In this document: piece after piece, positions 26,601 to 41,600 of the stretch
Layout: every line of letters starts with the position of its first letter
Position numbering within the stretch: position 1 is the first letter of the stretch
Translations under genes and position numbers: made by a program
Notes under the pieces: model-generated
What the model was told of the DNA's origin: nothing
The model's input: the letters and a program-made list of their open reading frames with translations, nothing else
Databases searched by the model: none
DNA from: Sclerurus mexicanus
Taxonomy: Eukaryota; Chordata; Aves; Passeriformes; Furnariidae
DNA length: 64,000 bases
Reading direction: 5' to 3'
Assembly: GCA_013396755.1 (NCBI GenBank)
Contig: VWZF01002698.1
Span: 1,132,914 to 1,196,913 of the forward strand

Positions 26601-29600
26601 AAACAAGCGTTCTAAAATGGAATGTCTCTCCCTATCTCCAGGTTAATCACTGAATGGAGCCATCAGTTGTGACAGCACTGAACATGCCGTCTTGCTTGAA
26701 CAAACAGAAGTACATCTGATACGATGAGTAAGGATATGAACACAAAGCCAGTATAGCAGTTTCTGCTCCAACCTTCCAGTACTCGATTGTCACACTGCAT
26801 GCTGACCTTCTGCTTGCACACTTTCACAAAGTATTAGAAAAGCTTCCAAAATCAATCTAACCAAGATCATGTCGTGAATGTACATTTCATCCATGTAGAT
26901 CCTCATGCAAAACTAAGTCCTAAACAGGTAATGAAGGTAATGAAGTACTCTCTTACTGCTACACAAGACAGTAGCAATTACTGAAAATACACTAATGGTA
27001 AAACCTCTAATGAATATGAACAACAACCCAGGCATCATGGGACAGTAGATCAAACATGAAGTTTGTATCTCTCTGCAGTTCTCTCCTGGGCTATAGAAAT
27101 TTAGACCTTTTATTTCAATAAACAGTTTAATGTAACACAATTTTAAGTCTTAATATATAGAAGGAGTCTAGATTATGCTGGGTGTGTAGAATCAAAGTAT
27201 GGCAAATTAAAATGTCAATTTAACACCTCAAATTTTTATAGTGACATAATTTGAAAATACAGTATATACATGTAACTACAGTATATATACAACACCATTG
27301 TTTGATAGAAGCTAGTTGCCTAGTAATTAAAAATATATTTAAATATTTAAATTGTGACAATCCAGTCTTTATGAGCATGTATAGTCCAATGTTCAAATGA
27401 AGACAATGGTATTTGATACGAATGTAGCCTAAATGTGCATTTTTAGAAGCTTCTGTGTTTTAAGAACTAGCATAAATTTACACTGTAATCCTGCAAAACT
27501 TAAGAAATTTTAATGGTAACAGCCCTCATATGATTTTTTTTAAACTTATAAATTTTGTGTTTCAATAGCACTTTTTCATTTTAAGACCCAGACAAGTTCA
27601 ACAGCCAAGATGCACTGGTTTTCTCTTTCCCACTGCCATACCTAGAAGCAAACCAGAAAACTATCAACACACGAAAAAGTAGCAATTTAATGCTTTGGAT
27701 GTACCAAACATATTTTAGCAGCTATAATCTTTCTGTAGTTTAATCTAGACTGAAATTGTGCATAATGAACGAGCCTCTGAACTATTCAGTAGAGGTGATT
27801 ACAGTAATACTGAATACAGTCTTTGTACTCTACCTAATCAAATGAGAATATCCCTAGAGCATTAATAACAAAATTCATTACTGCAGCATGATACATTTTC
27901 CTTGTGCCAGATTTAATCCAAAAGGATGTTAGCCCATTGTTAACTTCAAGCAATGCTGAGCTTTCTTATCCTCAAAGTTAGGAAGCATCAGAACCAGCAC
28001 CAGGCAGCATCTGACGAACAGCTTAAGACAAAGAAGCAGCAGCTGCCTCTCCCATTGATATTGTCCAAAATCCTCATTGTTGCAGGCAAATATGTTTAAA
28101 TAACCTACTAGGCACATTTAGAAATGTATACTTAAAGCCTCTTTAAACCTCAGTGATACCCTGTTTTAACATCACTGACATACTAGCAGCTACCGGTCCC
28201 AAGAAAGGTATATGGATTTAGATCTGCGTGCTATTGATGTAGAAGCCTCCAGCTATTTGCTACAAAAAAAACCTTGGAGAAATTTTGGCTAAAGTAAAAT
28301 GTCAGTGGGCTTTATCCAAGAGAAAGATGTGTGAAAAGCAATAAAAATGTCCTTAGCGAAGGTACTGAAAGTGAAATTAATTCTTACAAATTCATTTTCA
28401 AGACTTGTAGGTCTTCCACCTTCCAAATGGTTTTACAATTTAGAGTACTTGTTTGGATGTTTTTCCTTGTACTTGGTCTTAGAACCAAAAACATTAAGGT
28501 GTTTGTCTCATTAAACAAAAAGTTTACAAGTCCTACAGATATAGTGAGTTATGGACTGCAACTACTGGCAGACAAAGAATATATATCCAGTTAGAGCAGT
28601 AGGAAAAGGAGATAGAATCAAATGCTTTTGAACTATCACAAGAGACTGTATTCTCCTAATGTGTCCTTTGCCACCAGTATGCCAATTCTGTCCACTGTTA
28701 CCATGAGCACAACAGAGAAACCTCCCCTTTCTCCTCAGAATATACTTTTTCAATCAAGTGTTTGCAGAACAACTCTATCCTTTAGCCTTCTGGGACTTGT
28801 GTAATGATCTGCATTACCAAGCTGCCTAACTTCTGAGTCAGGCCATAACTGTGGAAGAACAGTTTAGGAAGCAAAATGCAGGAATAAATCTAATTCGGAT
28901 ACACTCTCACCCCACCCCTGCCCCATCCTGGTCTCATTTTTTTAGCTTAAGCCTTCCTAATCAGGGATTTCAGTCAGCTTCTTAGGGAGTGTAAGGTAGC
29001 TGGTATCACAAAATCCCCAAATCAGACACACCGCACCATCAATAAATATTGTTTGTATAGTCCAATGGTTGGTTAGGGTAAAGATAGTTTTTTCCCCCCA
29101 CTTTTGGGGAAAACCCCAACTGATACTGCCATAACTTGCAAGACTTCTACTAGTGGTAACTTCCATTTTTTTATTTCCTCATTTTGTTCTCCTACCTTTA
29201 TTTGATCCAAATATTTTTCTATAAGAATACCAACTTAGTGCGATCAATACTGTACAGTTCACAGGATCACAGAATCACAGAAGGTTTGGGTTGGAAGGGG
29301 CCTTAAAGATCACCTAGTTCCAACCTCCCTGCCATGGGCAGGACACCTCCCACTACATCAGGTTCTCAGGTTCCCATCCAGCCTGTTCTTAATTGCTTCC
29401 AGGTGTGGGGCATCCACAACTTCTCTGGGCAACCTGTTCCACTGCCTCACTCTCTTCACAGCAAGGAATTTTTTTCTACTATCTCATCTAAACTTACTCT
29501 CAGGTAAAAGCCATTCCCCTTGTTCTGTCGCTACCTGCCCTTGTAAGAAGTCCCTCTCCAGCTCTCCTGTAGGCATCTGCTTCATTATCTTATTCTCTAT

Positions 29601-32600
29601 GACTTTAGTGTTATACAGAGTTATTTGTAGAAATTGAACAGTACTTTACAGTTTTTCAGTTTATTTACAATCAACTTATGGTAAATCAAATAATTCTCCA
29701 GACTCTACATGGGAAAAACCTGTCAAAGGATCCCCAGCAGTATGTACTCTCACACTGATTATAATTTTTTAAAGTTCACACGGTTTTGCCACAAGACAGA
29801 ACTGAAATTCATTGCAGACATGAGCTATTACACTTAATTTTATATTTTTTTAACATGAGAAGAACACAGCAGCCCCTTCTAAAACCATATCCTTAAAATA
29901 TGGTTTATCAGGATTATTAAATAAATCCATTTTAAAAGAAAATAAAGAACAGGTGCACCATAAGATTAAAATCCTGCATGAAGCAGCTGCAGAATTGAAG
30001 ATGGAGGTGTGAAGCCTGTGTGTCATACAGAAATGTTTCAGAGGCACAAGGAGAGCCCCAGCTTGAGTGGGAGTTACAGAACTCTCCAAAGTATATAAAT
30101 GAAGAGATGAAATACCAAAATTAAAGTGATAAAGCCAGTAAGATCCTTCATCTCTTTCCTTGCACTCTGCCAGCCCCCACACAAATTTATGTCAGCAGAT
30201 AGCTAAGAGTTCTATCCAACTCCTAAGCTTTAATGCAGGACAAACCTTTATCTAAATGTTAGGATTTTCAGGATAGAGGAGGAGCCAAATATTTAATTTA
30301 GACATGGAAACTTCCTCATAAAGCTTTTAAACCATAGAAGAAAAAGCAGAGAAAATGTCAACTCATATTTATAGGGATGACAGTCACTAATATATTTGCG
30401 AGAACAGACAGCAGTGTACATGCTAATAATTTAAGCCATTAATTTAGCTTGTGCTAGAAGATGACAGCCTTCTCTTCATGCTGCTAAATGAATAATGAAT
30501 GATACACTCCCAAGGCAACTTTAATTTTCAAAGTCAATACTAATACTTCCTTATCCATGCCTGATACTTAGAGGTAAATGTGATGATACAAAATGATACC
30601 CTTATCAAAGCATTCGCAGAGCAAAGCCAATGAGCCATTCTGCCCCCGTGTACCATAGGGACAGTGCTTACAGCACGGAGTTGCTCAGTCTGAGATTGAC
30701 ACTCACTGTCTTGGGATAAAACTACCATAGGTTTGCAACCGCAGTATCATTCTGCCCTCATGGTCTCCCACATTCGTTCCTTCCAGTAATTCACGGATTC
30801 TTAAACAAATCTGAAGTCAGGCCAAACAAGCAAAGGACCGTTCCTTTGCAAATGACCACTGGTGAACACTGGTAACCTCCTCAGAGAAGACTCCATGTTC
30901 TCCTCCTTGGGACTGCAAGCACTATTTCCAGACACTAAGCTGAAGCATTCCAAACCAGCAGAGGCTCCCTTCAGACAACCATAAGCACCAAACATGAGGT
31001 TGAAAATGCAGCAAAAGGAACAGTTTTGTCTCTTAAAGAAAAATAAATTAAAACAAATTAGGCTTTGATTCTTGGGGCCCAATTACAAAGAAAACATTTT
31101 GTTTGCCAAATGCACCCTTTCACATAGAAGTTCTGCAAATCAGCACTGAAGACAAAGAAAAGCCATAGAGGAAAAATATCTCAGGCCTACCTAGTTGTAT
31201 TTGAGCATCCCCATGCAGCAGAGTTAGGAATTTTAGACAATGGCTTGCTAGACTAAAAATCACACAGATAAGCAATCAGCATATTTTGCCAAGATTAACC
31301 ATTTGCCACGAAGCTCACCCAGCAGATAGTGGTTCTGATGAGCCTGCTTTGCTACACATCAGCTTCTCTCTGCAGCAGAGGGCTCTGCCATCACAGCTCA
31401 AGCTCAGCCCTTGTGGCAACCCATTGCACCAGCCTGATTGCTCTCCAATGAGTGACAGCTTTTGACTCCCTAGCGACCAGCCATGAGAAATCATCTCATA
31501 CCTAAATGTCTTCTCCATTGCCCAGAAACTTCCCAATTTTCCAACAGAATATTCTGGCCTTTGAAAATAAAGGGAACTCAGTGCTAGCTGGAGTCCAAAA
31601 AAAGAAGTGTTCCACTTAAATTCCGGACTCTCCTGCTCCAACATGGAGATGACATGCTGCACATGATGAGAAGTTTTGCTTTTGAAACTAGAACCCATAA
31701 TTATGTTGTTCTGGCATTTTGACCCAAAAGGAACAGCAGATTGTCTATTTAAGAAATTCATGCCAACACTTGCTTATATTTCTGGCACACCTTCAACTAA
31801 AATGCTGAGAATTCAAACCTTCCACCCCAATGATTCCAGGCTGTTGAGGCTGTTGGACTTTTCATCCTTGTCTATAAACTGCTTTAAATACAAACAGCAA
31901 AATGCTTAAACCAACCAGTGAAAGACAAGCTTTCCTTTTGTGGTGATATGTCAATACAAGAAAATTGTATATATAATGTAAATGAACCAACCATGGAATT
32001 CTTATCAAATCCATCTGATGTTAAAAATACTGATGGCGATTCTAGAATTTTTCTTTGTTTTCAGATCCTAGGCTGGCATTGAAGAACTAACTAGTCATAC
32101 CATATTTATTTTACCAAATTAAAAAGAGCTTATGTGCCATTCTCACAACGAAACTTTTTAGACTTCAACCCAGGGAAGTGACATGAGAAGATAGAGATTT
32201 CCCTGGCCATTGAATCTGAGGCTAATGGAAGACGAGATTAGCAAAAAAATCCCAGTCAGTGATTCTGGTGGATAATTACTTTGAAATGGGTTACATATAA
32301 GCCAAATACATTTTCTTTTTTAAGAAGATTACAATATACTATGATATGCATAATAGTGCCAGCAAGCACAAACTGACTTTTTTAGATGGATATCGAACAC
32401 AAAGAACTGGTTTTTGTCTTTTCTAGTTCTGTTTCTTTTACACTAATTCAGCAAAACAAAGAATTCCGCCACAGGTACCTTACATGCTTGATATGCAAGA
32501 CTAGCAATCTCAATCAAGGATTAGAAAAAATTATGGGTAAAGTCCAATTCATCAGAAATTACTAGAAAGAGTTTCCAATAATTACATTCCTTCTCAGAAA

Positions 32601-35600
32601 GTAATTCAGGTAATGACTGGTAAATACTCCAAGTTTATAGTGGGAGAAAGAACATTCTACACATGCCTTTTCCTGACATTTATTTACCTTCTTTTCATGA
32701 TGTTTCAGCATATGCTTAGGAACAGGACTAAATTTTGCAGGTAATTATTTCTTAACAAGCTGCCTTTAAACTGGAAGCAAGTACATGGAATCAAGAAACC
32801 AATTAATTGTGGAAGCAGAAAATTAGTAAAATAAAGAAATAAAATTTTGTACTGCAGCATTTGCAGTTACCAATGAAGTGACAAGAGTATGCAAACCTAC
32901 CAACTTCTGTCATACCAAAAACATTCCTTGTAAACAGCACAGTAAAACAGACAGACAGATATAAATACAAATCTAGATCTGCAGCATCCATTCAGAGTAA
33001 CAAAGAAGTGAATCTTTTTTCACTCCATATTCATAACATGTAAGAACACATGTCCTGGTTCCGGCCAGGACAGGGTTATTTTTGCAGTAGCCAGGAGAGA
33101 GCATGGCCAGGACCTGGAGACTACTCTATGCCACCTCATGTCATTGGCAGGGGGAAGGGAGTATCTTCAGCGAGAAGGGGCTCCTTCCAGTTGAGTAAGT
33201 CTGGGTGGTGGGAGCAGTGGGGTGGTGCCAGTTCTGAGCTGAAGGGAGAGGTTGGGTGGCATCTCTGTGGTCAGCATTTTTGCATGTGAATCACTCTCTT
33301 TTGTACACTTTTGTTACTAATATTGTTGTTGTATCTGTTTGTTTTCTTATCTCACTGCTGCTTCCAATAAATTGTTCTTATCTCAACCCATGATCTTTAC
33401 CTTTGGTGTCTCCAGTTCTCCTCTCCAGCCCACCACAGAGGGAGAGGAAGGGGAAGGAGGGGAGTGAGCAAGTGGTAGTGTGGTTTGGGCAGTCTCACTG
33501 GGAGCACTAAACTGGGGAGTACTGTTCCTCAACCATGACAACACAACACAGTTTAAATGAAGGTTAGGGCTGATAAAAGTGATTACCTCAGTCGGTTGGT
33601 ATAGGTATCTACACAGGTCTTCATTTTAGCCAACAGAGTCCCAACAGAAGCTTGTGACTCACACTGTTCTTCCTCCTCTTCACTACTTTCTCCTGACAGA
33701 GGAAGAAGTAATGGTACCATCGATGTGCAGGAGGCAATAGCACGGAGTAATTCTAGCAGAGCTCGGTAAAGGGGAACGTGTCGGGCCATATCCAACACTA
33801 AGGGAGACAAACAGTTGACAAAAATTACTAAAATTGGAGACTCTTCCAGTCACTACGGATGCTTGAAATAGAAAATCTAGATATTAGTAATTATTAAAAT
33901 ATTAACAACATTTAATGAGGAAATATAGGATTTTGTAATAGCCATTTATAATCTCTGTTCTAATGGACCTGTCCAGAAAAAAGTTGGTAAGATACCTGGA
34001 AAACAAAGGTTAAAATACAAGAGGACAAGAGTGCTACCAGGATTACCACATGCTATATTCATTTCTAGTAGCTTAATATACAATCCTGGCTCAAGGAAGA
34101 TGGTGATAGCAATCATAAGCAAAAATCTATGGAGGAAAATTTACAACCTATGGTGTAGCAGAATAAAATTTGCTTAATCTAATAGCATAAGCATTAATAA
34201 AGACTTCTGTATCATCCACTTTATTTACAGTTATCTTCTCCTTCGGGAAAACTTGCGCACATTATTGCAAGAATATTTACAACCCTTAAATAAATGAAGC
34301 TACCTACTTAGTAGAAGTCTAGGTTTGCTTCTTTTCATGGAGAAAGCATCATTTTAAAAACCATTATGCATTCTTCAGAGCATGCAAAGGCTCCAAAGAA
34401 GATGCAAATTTTATCTGCGTGCATATGAACACCAAAACAGTAAAGATGAGTAAGAACATATACTAGGCAGGCAAACCTCACTGTCTTACTGCTTTTCAGT
34501 GTGATGTGTACGTATTATAGAAGTAACTTTGGGTAGACTATAGGTATCAGCTCCCCTGATTAGGAAAGACAGGCAGAGATACACAGTTCTAATGGATTCT
34601 CTAGCACCACATTGTTTATTTTTTTACACTTGTTTGGACAAATATGTAATGGATGTCATTTCAACTGACTTTGTATCATTAATAGAAATCCTGAAAACGC
34701 AGCAATAGGCAGATACTTCAACACAGCTGCTTCCTCTGTCCCTAGGACATGCTATTTTTAACCTAACTGCAGAAAAAATTGCTCTAGTTTAAAGTATTCA
34801 CAAATGACTGAGTTTATGATAAAATAAATTTATGCTTTTTCCAGCAAAAACCCCCAGACAACAAGAAGCCCCTGACAACTTGCATTAGGACAGAACAAAG
34901 CACAGAAGAACTCTTTAATGTTTCATTTAGCACATCTCATCCTCCAAGCTAAAGCAGATCACAAACTTTCAACTCCTGTCACCAAACCCTTAGCTCTAAA
35001 TATAGCATGATGGGACAGTATAAATAGCCAAGCTAAACTCAACAAGCCGGTTTATGCAGGTTTAAAGCTGGATTTATCTCTAGCAGGAGTTCTTTGATCA
35101 ATAGCTTGCTATTTGTCTCTTGAATATATTACAACAGCACAAGCTCTACACTGGGTGAAGTGCTATTGAACAGGAAGAAAATATACAGAAACAAAGTATT
35201 AATCTGCCAATTCTGGTGTCACGGCTTTAAAATTATCCTGTGTCAAAATATTCCATATGTTTAAAGCAAACTTCATTGAATTTAAATATCGGCATTAAGA
35301 AAATCGGTTTCAATTATCTGGGGATTCTTACATTTATATATATATGTCTCCATTTCTTATGCTCAATCTCTCCTAAGCAACAGTTGCCCACAGAAAAATC
35401 CCCACAATGTATAAAAAGGCCTTACATTAAACACAAATAGATCTAATGATGTGTGGATAAAACACCCCCTTCCACCCCCCACCAAAAAACTCCAAACAAC
35501 AACAACAAAAAAACCCACAAAAAAGAAAAAAGAAAAAGAGGTGGTGTTGGGGGGAAAGAAAGGGCAAGCATAAAACCTGGTCAGACACCACCTCCCACCT

Positions 35601-38600
35601 GTAGTTCTAAAGACCAAGTGGCTCTTCAATTTAATCAATAGCTGTTTATTATGAGGATAGTGAGTGAGGGAGAGATATGACCTCTTAGATAAGCACAGCA
35701 TTTCACTCTGGAAAGCTTTTATTTATTAATTTTAACCATGAAAATTTCATGAGGCCAGAATATATAATTTCAAATCCTTCAATGCTGGCTTGCCCTCTCC
35801 TTTGCTAAATGGACAGTTAAGTTCAAAATTACTGTCATGAAGGGAACTGAACAGACATAACTTCAAAATGGGAATGTTAACCAGAAAGATAGAAGAGAGT
35901 TCTGGTTTTAGCAGATCCAAATTACTTGCACTGCTTTGCAATTGTTCCCATGTGAAACAAATCAAATGCATTCACTTGGTTTCAGTTTAGTAGTTGCTCC
36001 CTAAAAGCTTGTTTAATTTCTTTTACCTTCATGCCAGATTCTGCTAAACTCATTCTTTGAGACCATTATGTGTCTTACACAATTTTTCTCCAGAATCTTT
36101 ATTATACTTACTAAGAATTATGACTCATGCAAGTGTGTTTGTCTTTCCAAAATGCCAGAATTCCCCTCCATCCCCAATATAAATCCCCAGAATGTTCATA
36201 AAGACTGGATATCTAGATACATATCAGAAAAGCTTGCTGTAAAGAACTCAAAATCAGCAAATTACTGTTTATTATCTTTATTTGGCAGTTGATCTACTCC
36301 TTGTGCCTCCTCTGCTTTCAACTGAAAGAGAACACCAAGCTGACTATGGTGTATATTTCCCGCAGATATAGCTCTGCCTTCTGAAACAGGTGAAGACGAG
36401 CTCTATGTAATTTTTAAGCTCTATGTAATTTTTAAGACACTATGTTTAAGCCACTAGGACAACAAGATACTCTTTTGTAAATCATCCCTCGGCCCAGCAC
36501 TGCTCTTTGCTAACTAAGGTATCTTGCCAACTAAGATGGCAGCAATCTGGATTTCAAGCAAATGTAAACTTCAATGAAGAACAAGAGTTAAAAGCAACCC
36601 ACTGTATTCTTCAAAGAACATACCTAACCTTTTTCTGCCTGACTGAAGTGGGCAATGAGGTATAGCATAACACTTTACTTGAATTAAATAAGGTAGCTTC
36701 TTTTGTAGGAAAAAAAAATGCAACACACCACAAAACAAAACAGAAACAAATACTTTTGCTTATAGCAGAGCAATAGTTATAATTTGAACAGCATTAGCTG
36801 TCAGAATCTTTATATATGGGCACTTCAGTTGTGTAAGAAGGCAGTAACAGTTTTATTTATATGGGCACACACATAAACACACCAAATTGCAAATACATAG
36901 CATTCCTAAGAAAATGAAAAAGAGAGATTAAAATCCTTGGCTTTGTAAAAATGACAGATGGATTCCCTGTTACCCCCAAACCAAAACAGTTACTAGATAA
37001 TGACAAGCACCTTTTACAAAGAGCTCAGTTTGGTGCTCTCAGGCTTCCTCCTTGCACTGAGCCCATCCCAGCTGTTAGGCTCACACCAGCTGGGGGATCT
37101 GTCACATCTCTCCATTTCTGTGCTGTTCATGCTCCCTGATTCCACGGGGCAGTGAAGTGCCGAGGGAGGCCCGACTCCCAGCACCAGAGATCAGTTCAGA
37201 AGCAACACCTCTTCAACTCTCAAACAGAACTGCTGCCCCAGAGCGCCCACCTGAACTTCTGCTAGGTTTCCTGAGCATTTCTTCAAATGACTACAATATG
37301 CCATATGCTTACATCAAAAGAAAAGATTAAATTATTTAATTACCAGACTCAAAGTGGGTATCTGCATTGGGGTTTTATCCTGCTTGCCTGTCTGCCCTGA
37401 ACAGGGCTGCCAGGACAGGGCTGCCTGGTGACAGGTGTTGTCTCAGAAGAAGGCTCAAAAAACCAGTGCCTGGAACACGGCTTCTGCACCAGCTGATCAA
37501 AGCTGCTTTCCGTTCGAGCCTGCCATGTGCTTCCCAACTTCCATTCAGTAACTACACATCAAGGTCTCACCTTTTGGCTATACCAGCAGTTAACCAGTTC
37601 AACCAGTAGAGCACGAAGCAGAGCACAAGGCTAAGACCTGCTGCTGAACCTGGAGCTGTGACAGCCCAGGGTGAGGGATCAGGGCCAGGAGGTGACAGGG
37701 AACAAACAGCAGGGCAACATTGCCGTGGGGTGGGCAACACAATGATGACAGCACTGCTCCTGATCCCAGTGCTACCACAGACAACTCTAGCAGCAACACC
37801 TTTAGTAACACCTTTGTTTTACTAATTGTAGGAATTACAAGTGGACATGTCCAAAAAACAGGCCAATGTCTTACCGTCCCTACTAATTAGCAAGGAAGCT
37901 CAGAGACAACAGGCAGCGTACATATTTACTCACAATTCACAGGGAAAAAAAGGTAGCTCAGGTCTAAATTTATTCCATTTCTTCCATTCCTTTGGGTAAT
38001 AAAGATCAGATTTGACTGGAATCACTACATTCAGTTAGCCTCTTGCCACGGTATTTGCAATTTAGAAAGTTACTAAGGGCTAAAAAGGTAAAAAACCAGA
38101 CATTCCATAAAACTAGATCTTCCTTATATGCTAATAACCATCAGTCTGAATTTGGGTGGAGGGAAGAGGAGTATGACTGAAGGTATTTTAAGAAGTCTTG
38201 ACTTGCACAAACTGCTGAGCATCCTGTCTTCTGAAAACCCCAGTCTGTCACATGCCTGAAGGTCATGAGATATTAAGGCACTGATCCCATTTTTTAAAAC
38301 TTCTAACCTAGCCTACTTATTCCTGGGAAACAATCGACTAACATTCAAAGATTGTGTGTGATTTCAGAATGTTTCAATTGCTTTCCACACATATATTTAT
38401 TCATCCATCACTAATACAGACCTATTTCTTACAAAACCCTAAGACTACCCACATGCAATTACAACCTTAATATAATGAAAAAGCATATGAGGGCAGGTAG
38501 TTTCACAGGATCAAGGCATCACCTTAAATCTCATATATATCTGTAACAAGATAATGTCCCAACTGAGTCCAATACTCCTTTGCTTTCTTTTAATATTATA

Positions 38601-41600
38601 CAATATTCAAATCAAGAATAGCCAGACCTAATGGCCCATTAAATAGACAGTACTGAACAGCAATAAATTTTTTTGGCAATTGATTTAACATCCTCAGTTC
38701 AACTTAACTGGCTATGAATAAGATTATAAAACTTATTTCCATTGCAAAGGTGTAAAATATATTTAAAACATATCTCAAAGAATATGTACATTTATTCCAA
38801 AATAAAGTGAGCTATCAATAAAGCATATGGATTATATAAAAAAATCTTCACACTTCACAGTGAATTAAAGAAACACAGAAGAATAATTTTTAACAAAGCG
38901 GTGAAAAGTTCTGCTTTACTTGCATCTAATGTGAAGGCCTTCCCACTTTCCTTCTCACAGAATTGCTACCCCAAAGGAGCCTACAAACTTGATGTAAAAA
39001 AACAAAAAACAGATACTTGAGGGAAAAAAGATAAAATCTACACCTTTACCACTTTTAAATATATGACACTGCCAGATGCAGACCCTCCTTGCTTCTGCGC
39101 TAGGAGAAGAGCTGTCTATATATATGCTCTCAATTTATCTCCTGTGCATAATTTCTCATTTTCTTGATTCATTATTTAATGACAGTGAAATTCAGTTACT
39201 TTGGAGGCCCACAGAAATATGACTATTTTTCTTATGTACAATTTCTTTTTACTTCTGACCAATACACAGGACTGATGTTCTGCCTTTGTGGAAGGAAAGA
39301 ACGTTGTGCAGCCACAGCAGAAGGCACCACTGCAAAGTTGTCCCAAATTACAGCCCTTTTATTTGTTTTCTCAAAGAGATCTGCTACTGCAGATACAAGA
39401 GGGATGGTCATCAATGATCAACTAAAAGGAAATAACTCAAATGAAATATGTATTCTGGAGGAACCCCTATGTAAACCTAGGAAACGTAAGGGACACCTCC
39501 TTCTTGCATGGGGTATTTTCCAGTGAACCAGGGGGATACCTGCAAGTCTCATTTTTTTATTTTGTTTTTGATCTATTTCAATGAGACTTTTTATCTTCCT
39601 GGAAAGATGAATATATTGTGTTTTGTTAAATACTCACCCAAAAGTAGCCATCTAATCCTGCCTCTGTTTTAAGGCAAAGTGAAAGAAAACCACTGACAGT
39701 TACGTAAGGTAACTATATTATAAAAATTCATATTACACACAAACGCTCAAAATTTACTACAGTGTAGCCAAACCTGTGCAAAAAACCCCAAGGAAATACC
39801 TTTGTATTTCAAGAGACTAATTCTCTTTTACAGTAATAACGTTTAAAGGACAAGGTATCATCAGCTTAAGAAGCTAAAAGCAAAATAAGATATTTTCATT
39901 ACTGTGCTACTTATTAAAAATTTTAAGACCAATGTTAAGAACATGACTGCAGCATCACACTCAGGCACCACTACATTTTTCTTTTCTATTTTATTTATCC
40001 TTTTTAACCTCCAAACAAATTAAAAGAAGATCCTGAATTTCTGTCACTTTTGCACAATTTCTAAAACATGCTTACTAATTACTGAGGACATCTTTTTTGA
40101 TGCCTCAGTATGTTATTAACAAACCTAAACCCCACAGCCATGATCAAATTAAGGACCTGAGGATTACATTATCATATTAAAGACTCTCAGCTGCTACAAA
40201 CACCACTTGCAAAAAGCCACACAAAGGAAACACTCATTTTGGATTTTTAATTAAACCTTCAGACACAGTCGTGTAGCCACATACACTGTTAAGCATGAAT
40301 GAGACACACTGTCTTTCCAATAGGGCCACACATCCTTTTGCTGAATATTTTAAAACTGCGTCCGTTCCTCAGCCCCCCTTTACTGCATCTTTGCAAACAT
40401 ATGATCTATGAATGCAGCCCATGCTGCAGGCAATAGTGTCAGTTCCAAATACGTCATGCTCTGCTGCCTCTTGATTTTCTGATTCAGAATCAACCCAGGG
40501 CAAGCCTCTTTTATAATAGGCCTAATTAACACCCTGTGTTCTGCTCCATTTTGATGGCAAAAGAGATTGCCTACAGAGCAGTACAAAATCAGATCTCTTT
40601 AAGTAAACACTAGCCTTTGGGTAAAAATAAAACAAAAGCTTTCTAAATACTGTAATCTTGCAATAATTTCATTAGCTTGACTTTTCCTTCATCTTTTTTA
40701 AAAACAAACAAACAAACAAACAAAACCACCAGCATTTTCACAGTACTATTTTAAGTATCAGGAACAATGACATGAGAATAGACCAGTCCCTTGCACAACG
40801 AAGCAGGAAAAAGGGGTTAAGCCCCCTTACACGTCATGAGTTAAACCTATGCAAGAAGGGTGGGCCTCTGAATTTAATGGGTACAGTCTCAGGTTCCAAG
40901 TTATTGTTATTATTGTTAAGATAGACCCTTAAAATTTTGTTCTCTGATGTCAGCACTGAGCCCATTAGCAACCAAAAAAATAAATGAGATCAAATATGGG
41001 AAAAGGTGAAGATAAATTAGAAATTACTTATTGAGACTGCATTCAATCATTAGGACCACTTCAACACAATGTGCATTTCCCTCTTTTCTCAAAAAGACAG
41101 GATAGAACTGGAAAATAGATGAGAGAAAGGTGACTAAACAATGCAAGGTACAGAATGAGCAGTATTTAAAACGAAACAAACTAAGATGTTGCAGATTTAG
41201 TGACTAACAAAGGGTATCATAAAGACATAGTTTTTCAATTATGAGTGGTAAGAAAAGTGAATAGAATTGGATAGATCAATACATTCAAATGAACGGGCAC
41301 ACCATCAGAAGAAACGGTGCCATTTATAAAACAGCATACACTACTAAAGCTTAACACTAAATGTCAGGGAAGTAAATATTGTTACAGGTTCAAAAGTAAT
41401 TAGGTAAATTGATGCAAGAACAGGCCATAAAAGGCTAATAATTGAGGGGATACCACCCTTGGCAACATACTAGCAATACTAGAGCAGCATCTGCATATCA
41501 GCCCCATCGCTATATTCTCCCATGGGCATGTGTTATTGTCCACTATTGGTGATAAAGTAATGGGCTAACAACCTTGGTCTGTCTTGGCATTGTATCTTGT

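Larger units (their letters stand above)
26486..33586 (-). other. BIRC6: BIRC6 intron C-D
   Basis: 7,101-bp intron. It contains one CR1 3' fragment (29259-29600) and the solo LTR (33051-33540). Otherwise it is AT-rich, including an AT-only patch around 27260-27350. Confidence 0.9.

Noticed and set aside
31315..31761. 148-residue minus-strand ORF in intron C-D
   Set aside because: The longest ORF in the window, but it has no recognisable domain, no fit to BIRC6 and no matching splice sites. It is likely chance.
35363..35701. 112-residue minus-strand ORF rich in Phe, Val and Gly
   Set aside because: It is produced by the A/C/G low-complexity tract at 35459-35570.
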